37,212 nucleotides of DNA from JBBSNV01 sp964458605 (GTDB lineage: Bacteria; Pseudomonadota; Alphaproteobacteria; Reyranellales; JAQSWP01), in contig CAYWLS010000033.1 of assembly GCA_964458605.1 (NCBI GenBank), forward strand, positions 1-37,212, read 5' to 3'. Positions within the stretch are counted from its first letter, which is position 1; every line of letters begins with the position of its first letter. A model generated the notes under the pieces. The model saw only the letters and a list, made by a program, of their open reading frames with translations. It was not told the DNA's origin and searched no databases. This document shows, piece after piece, positions 33,660 through 37,212 of this stretch. The position numbers and the translations under genes were made by a program.

Positions 33660-35009
33660 ATGACCCCGGGCGCCCGCATCCAGGCCAGCATCGAGCTGAT
33701 CGACGACATCCTGGCCAATCCGCGCAAGCCGGCCGACGCGCTGGTCGGCGCCTATTTCCGCAATCGCCGCTATATCGGTTCCAGCGACCGGCGCGAGGTG
33801 GCCGAGCGGGTCTACGGCATCCTGCGCCGGCTGGCCCAGCTCACCTGGTGGCTCAAGCGCGGCGGACGCGTCTCGCCGCCCGACGGAAGGCTGCTGGTGG
33901 CGGCCGACCTGGCGCTGCACGAGGCCTGGTCGCTGGAGCGGCTGCAGCGCAATTTCGACGGCGACCGCTTCAAGCCGGAAAAGCTCGACCCCGACGAGCG
34001 CCAGGTGCTCGAGCATGTGGTTGGCCACGGGCTGGATCATCCCGAGCAGTCGGACGCCGTTCGCTTCAACATCCCCGACTGGATCGAGCCGCAGCTGCGC
34101 CAGACCTTCGGCGCCGACTGGCAGGCCGAATACAAGGCGCTGCGCCAGCCAGCACCGCTCGACCTGCGCATCAACACCCTGAAGGGCGATCGCGAACAGG
34201 CCGTCGCCGCGCTCAAGGCCGAGCAGATCGAAATCCAGCCGTCCCGGCTGTCGCCGCTGGGACTGCGCGCCACCGGCCGTCCGCCCTTGGTCACCGGTCC
34301 CGCTTTCAAGAGCGGCCTAGTCGAGATCCAGGACGAGGGCTCGCAGCTGGTGGCGCTGCTGGCCGGCGCGCGGCCGGGCATGCGGGTGGTGGATTTCTGC
34401 GCTGGCGCCGGCGGCAAGACCCTGGCCCTGGCCGCCGGCATGGACAACAAGGGCTCGTTGGTGGCCTGCGATATCTCCGCGCCGCGGCTGGAGCGCGCCA
34501 TCACCAGGCTGCGGCGCGGCGGCGTGCACAACGTCACCCAGCGCCCGCTCGATGCCGCCGGCCGCAAATGGATCAAGCGCTCGGCCGGCAGCTTCGATCG
34601 CGTGCTGGTCGATGCGCCGTGCAGCGGCACCGGCACCTGGCGGCGCAATCCCGATGCGCGCTGGACCCTGACGCAGCAGGATATCGACGAGCTGACGGTC
34701 AAGCAGGCCGGAATCCTGGCCGAGGCGTCGCGGCTGGTGAAGCCCGGCGGCCGGCTGGTCTATGCCACCTGCTCGCTGCTGCCGGCGGAGAACGACCGCC
34801 AGGTCGAGCATTTCCTGGCGGCGCATGCCGATTTCGCGCTGGTGCCGCTCGATCGGGCCTGGCGCGAGGCGCTGGGCGGCGAGCCGCCGGCGGGCATCGA
34901 GGGCGACATGCTGCATCTGACCCCGGCGCGGCACGACACCGACGGCTTCTTCGTCGCCGTGCTGGAGCGCAAGAAGGGCGTGGCAAAAGCCGAAGGCGAG
35001 GCGGCATGA
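33660..35009 (+). CDS. rsmB: RsmB/NOP-family RNA cytosine-C5 methyltransferase
   Basis: 449 residues. SAM-dependent m5C methyltransferase; RsmB modifies 16S rRNA C967. A helical N-terminal region (1-~130) replaces the NusB-like domain. The catalytic half has VVDFCAGAGGKTLALAAGM (SAM binding), the VLVDAPC321SGTGTWRRNPD motif with the product-release Cys, and YATC371SLLPAEND with the nucleophilic Cys, both required for the two-cysteine mechanism. The exact rRNA position is inferred from the family. The stop overlaps the GNAT start (ATGA). Confidence 0.9.
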   Translation: MTPGARIQASIELIDDILANPRKPADALVGAYFRNRRYIGSSDRREVAERVYGILRRLAQLTWWLKRGGRVSPPDGRLLVAADLALHEAWSLERLQRNFDGDRFKPEKLDPDERQVLEHVVGHGLDHPEQSDAVRFNIPDWIEPQLRQTFGADWQAEYKALRQPAPLDLRINTLKGDREQAVAALKAEQIEIQPSRLSPLGLRATGRPPLVTGPAFKSGLVEIQDEGSQLVALLAGARPGMRVVDFCAGAGGKTLALAAGMDNKGSLVACDISAPRLERAITRLRRGGVHNVTQRPLDAAGRKWIKRSAGSFDRVLVDAPCSGTGTWRRNPDARWTLTQQDIDELTVKQAGILAEASRLVKPGGRLVYATCSLLPAENDRQVEHFLAAHADFALVPLDRAWREALGGEPPAGIEGDMLHLTPARHDTDGFFVAVLERKKGVAKAEGEAA

Positions 35010-35596
35010 CCCTGGACGCCATGATCGTGGTGCGCCCCGCCGGCGAAGCCGACGCCGCCGGCATCGCCCGCGTTCATGTCGATACCTGGCGCAGCACCTA
35101 TGCCGGACTGCTGCCGGCTTCCTATCTGGTCGGCCTGTCGAAGGCGCGCCAGGCCGCCAACTGGGAGCGGCTGCTGGCCCATGACGGCGAGCGGCGCGGC
35201 ACCATCGTCGCCGCCGAGCGCGAGCTGGGCGTGATCGGCTTCATCAGCGTCGGACCGGTGCGCAAGGTGCCGGCGGGCGCGGCCGACGACTGGCGCGACG
35301 CGGGCGAGGTCTACACGCTCTACGTGTCGCCCGACCACCAGAACGGCGGTATCGGCCGGCGCCTGTTGGCTGCCGGCTTCGCCGAGTTGCAGGCCCGCGC
35401 CATCGCGCGCGCCGTGATCTGGGTGCTGGCGCCCAACCCGTCGCGCTTCTTCTATCACGCCATGGGCGGCACGCCGATCGGCGTGCAGCAGGAGAATTTC
35501 GCCGGCCAGACGGTCGACGAGATCGCCTATGGCTGGCGCGACCTCGCCGCGGTCGCCGACCGGTTGGCGCAGCGTGTGCGCGGGCAGGGACTGTGA
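35006..35596 (+). CDS. GNAT-family N-acetyltransferase
   Basis: 196 residues with the GNAT fold: IVVRPAGEADAAGIARVHVDTWRSTYAGLLP at the N-terminus, then LGVIGFISVGPV (strand 4). The acetyl-CoA motif A is VYTLYVSPDHQNGGIGRRLLAAG, containing the Q-N-G-G-I-G pyrophosphate loop, and WVLAPNPSRFFYHAMGGTPIG closes the fold. The acceptor is unknown. Start: ATG 35006 overlaps the rsmB stop by 4 bases; an in-frame ATG at 35021 is a second choice. Probably co-translated with rsmB. Confidence 0.9.
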   Translation: MTLDAMIVVRPAGEADAAGIARVHVDTWRSTYAGLLPASYLVGLSKARQAANWERLLAHDGERRGTIVAAERELGVIGFISVGPVRKVPAGAADDWRDAGEVYTLYVSPDHQNGGIGRRLLAAGFAELQARAIARAVIWVLAPNPSRFFYHAMGGTPIGVQQENFAGQTVDEIAYGWRDLAAVADRLAQRVRGQGL

Positions 35597-35609
35597 TGAG
35601 TGCTTCACG

Positions 35610-35736
35610 CGTCACCCTGGGCGAGCGCAGCGAGACCCGGGGCCCATCTCGATCGCAGCGCCGGCCGGAGTCTGTTGCGGGCATAGGCCCCGGCTCGCGC
35701 GCCCGTCGCCATGAGCGCTTGGCCGGGGCGACGAAT
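35610..35736. repeat. Composite palindromic dispersed element, copy 2 (inverted)
   Basis: Read on the minus strand it goes TCGTCGCCCCGGCCAAGC, GAGCCGGGGCCTAT, spacer, ATGGGCCCCGGGTCTCGC, then GCGCTCGCCCAGGGTGAC, matching copy 1 at 23301-23436 block for block with substitutions and a different spacer. It fills most of the GNAT-guaA gap and contains no gene. Confidence 0.7.
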
Positions 35737-35764
35737 TCATGAACACGAGCAACCGGGGCAAGCC

Positions 35765-37212
35765 ATGAACGACAAGCCTGGCGATGTAAGCGAAGGGATC
35801 CTGATCATCGATTTCGGCTCGCAGGTCACCCAGCTGATCGCGCGCCGCCTGCGCGAGGCCGGCGTCTATTGCGAGATCGTGCCGTTCAACGCCGCCGACA
35901 AGGCGCGCATCGACGCCTTCGCGCCCAGGGGCATCGTGCTGTCGGGCGGGCCGGCTTCCGTGACCGAAGGCCAGAGCCCGCGCGCCGACAAGCACATCTT
36001 CGAGCGCGGCGTGCCGGTGCTGGGCATCTGCTACGGCGAGCAGACCATGTGCGAGCAGCTGGGCGGCGGCGTCGAGCCCTCCGACCATCGCGAATTCGGC
36101 CGCGCCTTCGTCGATGTCAAGGAAGACTGCGCCCTGTTCGAGGGCGTGTGGGGCAGGGGCCAGCGCCACCAGGTGTGGATGAGCCATGGCGACAAGGTCA
36201 CCGCCATCCCCAAGGGCTTCAAGGTGGTGGCGACGTCGGAATCCTCGCCCTTCGCCGCCATCGCCGACGAGAGCCGCAGATTCTACGCCGTGCAGTTCCA
36301 TCTCGAAGTGGTGCATACGCCGGACGGGGCGAAGCTGCTGGCCAATTTCGCGCGCAGGATCTGCGGCCTGCGCGGCACCTGGACCATGAGTGCGTTCAAG
36401 ACGCGCGAGATCGCCCGCATCCGCCAGCAGGTCGGCAGGGGCCGGGTGATCTGCGGCCTGTCGGGCGGCGTCGATTCCTCGGTGGTGGCGGTGCTGCTGC
36501 ACGAGGCGATCGGCGATCAGCTCACCTGCGTGTTCGTCGATACCGGCATGATGCGCGCCGGCGAGGCCGACCAGGTGGTGCGCCTGTTCCGCGATCACTA
36601 CAACATCCCGCTGGTGCACAGCGATGCCGCCGAGCTGTTCCTGGGCAAGCTGGACGGCGTCAGCGACCCGGAGAAGAAGCGCAAGATCATCGGCAGCACC
36701 TTCATCGACGTGTTCGAGAAGGAAGCGAAGAGCGTGGGCGGCGCCGACTTCCTGGCCCAGGGCACGCTCTATCCCGACGTGATCGAATCGGTGTCGTTCA
36801 CCGGCGGCCCCTCGGTCACGATCAAGAGCCATCACAATGTCGGCGGCCTGCCGGCGCGCATGAACATGAAGCTGGTCGAGCCGCTCCGCGAGCTCTTCAA
36901 GGACGAGGTGCGCCAGCTCGGCCGCGAGCTGGGCCTGCCCGAGGACATGGTCAACCGCCACCCGTTCCCCGGACCCGGCCTGGCGATCCGCGTGCCGGGC
37001 GAGATCACGCGGGAGAAGCTCGACCTGCTCAGGAAGGCCGACACGATCTATCTCGAAGAGATCAGGAACGCCGGCCTGTACGACGCGATCTGGCAGGCCT
37101 TCGCGGTGCTGCTGCCGGTGCGCACCGTGGGCGTGATGGGCGACGGCCGCACCTACGACCAGGCCTGCGCGCTGCGCGCCGTCACCTCGACCGACGGCAT
37201 GACGGCCGACTA
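35765..37212 (+). CDS. guaA: GMP synthase (glutamine-hydrolysing), 3' truncated by window edge
   Basis: About 482 codons present of a usual ~520. Converts XMP to GMP using glutamine. The N-terminal class I amidotransferase domain has C89 (GICYGEQTM) as nucleophile and H179/E181, but the near-universal HPE motif reads H179-L180-E181 (VQFHLEVVH). The ATP-pyrophosphatase P-loop is LSGGVDSSV (from residue 232), and the dimerisation domain has RHPFPGPGLAIRV. ATG 35765 (MNDKPGDVSEGILIIDFGSQ) is chosen; the RBS is weak (GGGGCAAGCC). It follows guaB in the same pathway, with rsmB and the GNAT gene between them. The last bases of the window are still coding. Confidence 0.97.
   Translation, partial: MNDKPGDVSEGILIIDFGSQVTQLIARRLREAGVYCEIVPFNAADKARIDAFAPRGIVLSGGPASVTEGQSPRADKHIFERGVPVLGICYGEQTMCEQLGGGVEPSDHREFGRAFVDVKEDCALFEGVWGRGQRHQVWMSHGDKVTAIPKGFKVVATSESSPFAAIADESRRFYAVQFHLEVVHTPDGAKLLANFARRICGLRGTWTMSAFKTREIARIRQQVGRGRVICGLSGGVDSSVVAVLLHEAIGDQLTCVFVDTGMMRAGEADQVVRLFRDHYNIPLVHSDAAELFLGKLDGVSDPEKKRKIIGSTFIDVFEKEAKSVGGADFLAQGTLYPDVIESVSFTGGPSVTIKSHHNVGGLPARMNMKLVEPLRELFKDEVRQLGRELGLPEDMVNRHPFPGPGLAIRVPGEITREKLDLLRKADTIYLEEIRNAGLYDAIWQAFAVLLPVRTVGVMGDGRTYDQACALRAVTSTDGMTAD

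Overview
The window is a GC-rich alphaproteobacterial chromosome segment. Several features support this: a recA–alaS–icd neighbourhood, a short-form psd next to pssA, a eukaryote-like 404-residue NADP isocitrate dehydrogenase, and the character of guaB, rsmB and guaA. A Rhodospirillales- or Reyranella-like host is my guess; genus cannot be fixed from sequence reading alone. Both edges cut genes: recA on the left (only its 3' part is present) and guaA on the right (its 3' end is missing).

Layout. 1-5947 is core: recA, alaS overlapped by a small lipoprotein gene, a diiron-type metallo-beta-lactamase-fold gene, a bidirectional terminator and icd. 6137-10132 is envelope-related: a LOG-family hydrolase facing a LysM protein, then psd, pssA and a second CDP-alcohol phosphotransferase. 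10149-17736 is accessory: a PadR regulator behind an AT-rich promoter, a frameshifted small ORF ending in a 14-bp tandem repeat, and an HxlR regulator divergent from an SDR / glutathione-dependent isomerase / SDR operon. It continues with a secreted alpha/beta hydrolase, two tandem TetR regulators, and the wreck of an RND efflux operon. 17989-21251 holds a Baeyer-Villiger monooxygenase, an enoyl-CoA hydratase-like gene, a VOC protein and tRNA-Gln(CTG). 21451-23285 holds ppx/gppA overlapping rlmE.

The most coherent system is at 23449-30562, a catabolic quinate/shikimate locus. A leftward operon encodes a quinate/shikimate dehydrogenase of the QsuD class, a TRAP transporter (dctP, dctQ, dctM) and a variant type II dehydroquinate dehydratase. 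Facing it are a TetR regulator and quiC, a 3-dehydroshikimate dehydratase fused to an HPPD-like domain. Two near-identical 14-bp palindromes (ACGAACCGGTTCGT, and one with a single mismatch) lie in front of tetR and quiC. Together the genes would import quinate or shikimate, oxidise it, dehydrate 3-dehydroquinate and deliver protocatechuate; no ring-cleavage genes are in view.

30559-37212 returns to core functions: two small leftward genes of unclear role, guaB with a recognisable promoter and terminator, rsmB overlapping a GNAT gene, and guaA. A composite palindromic element of about 130 bp occurs twice in opposite orientation, at 23301-23436 and 35610-35736.
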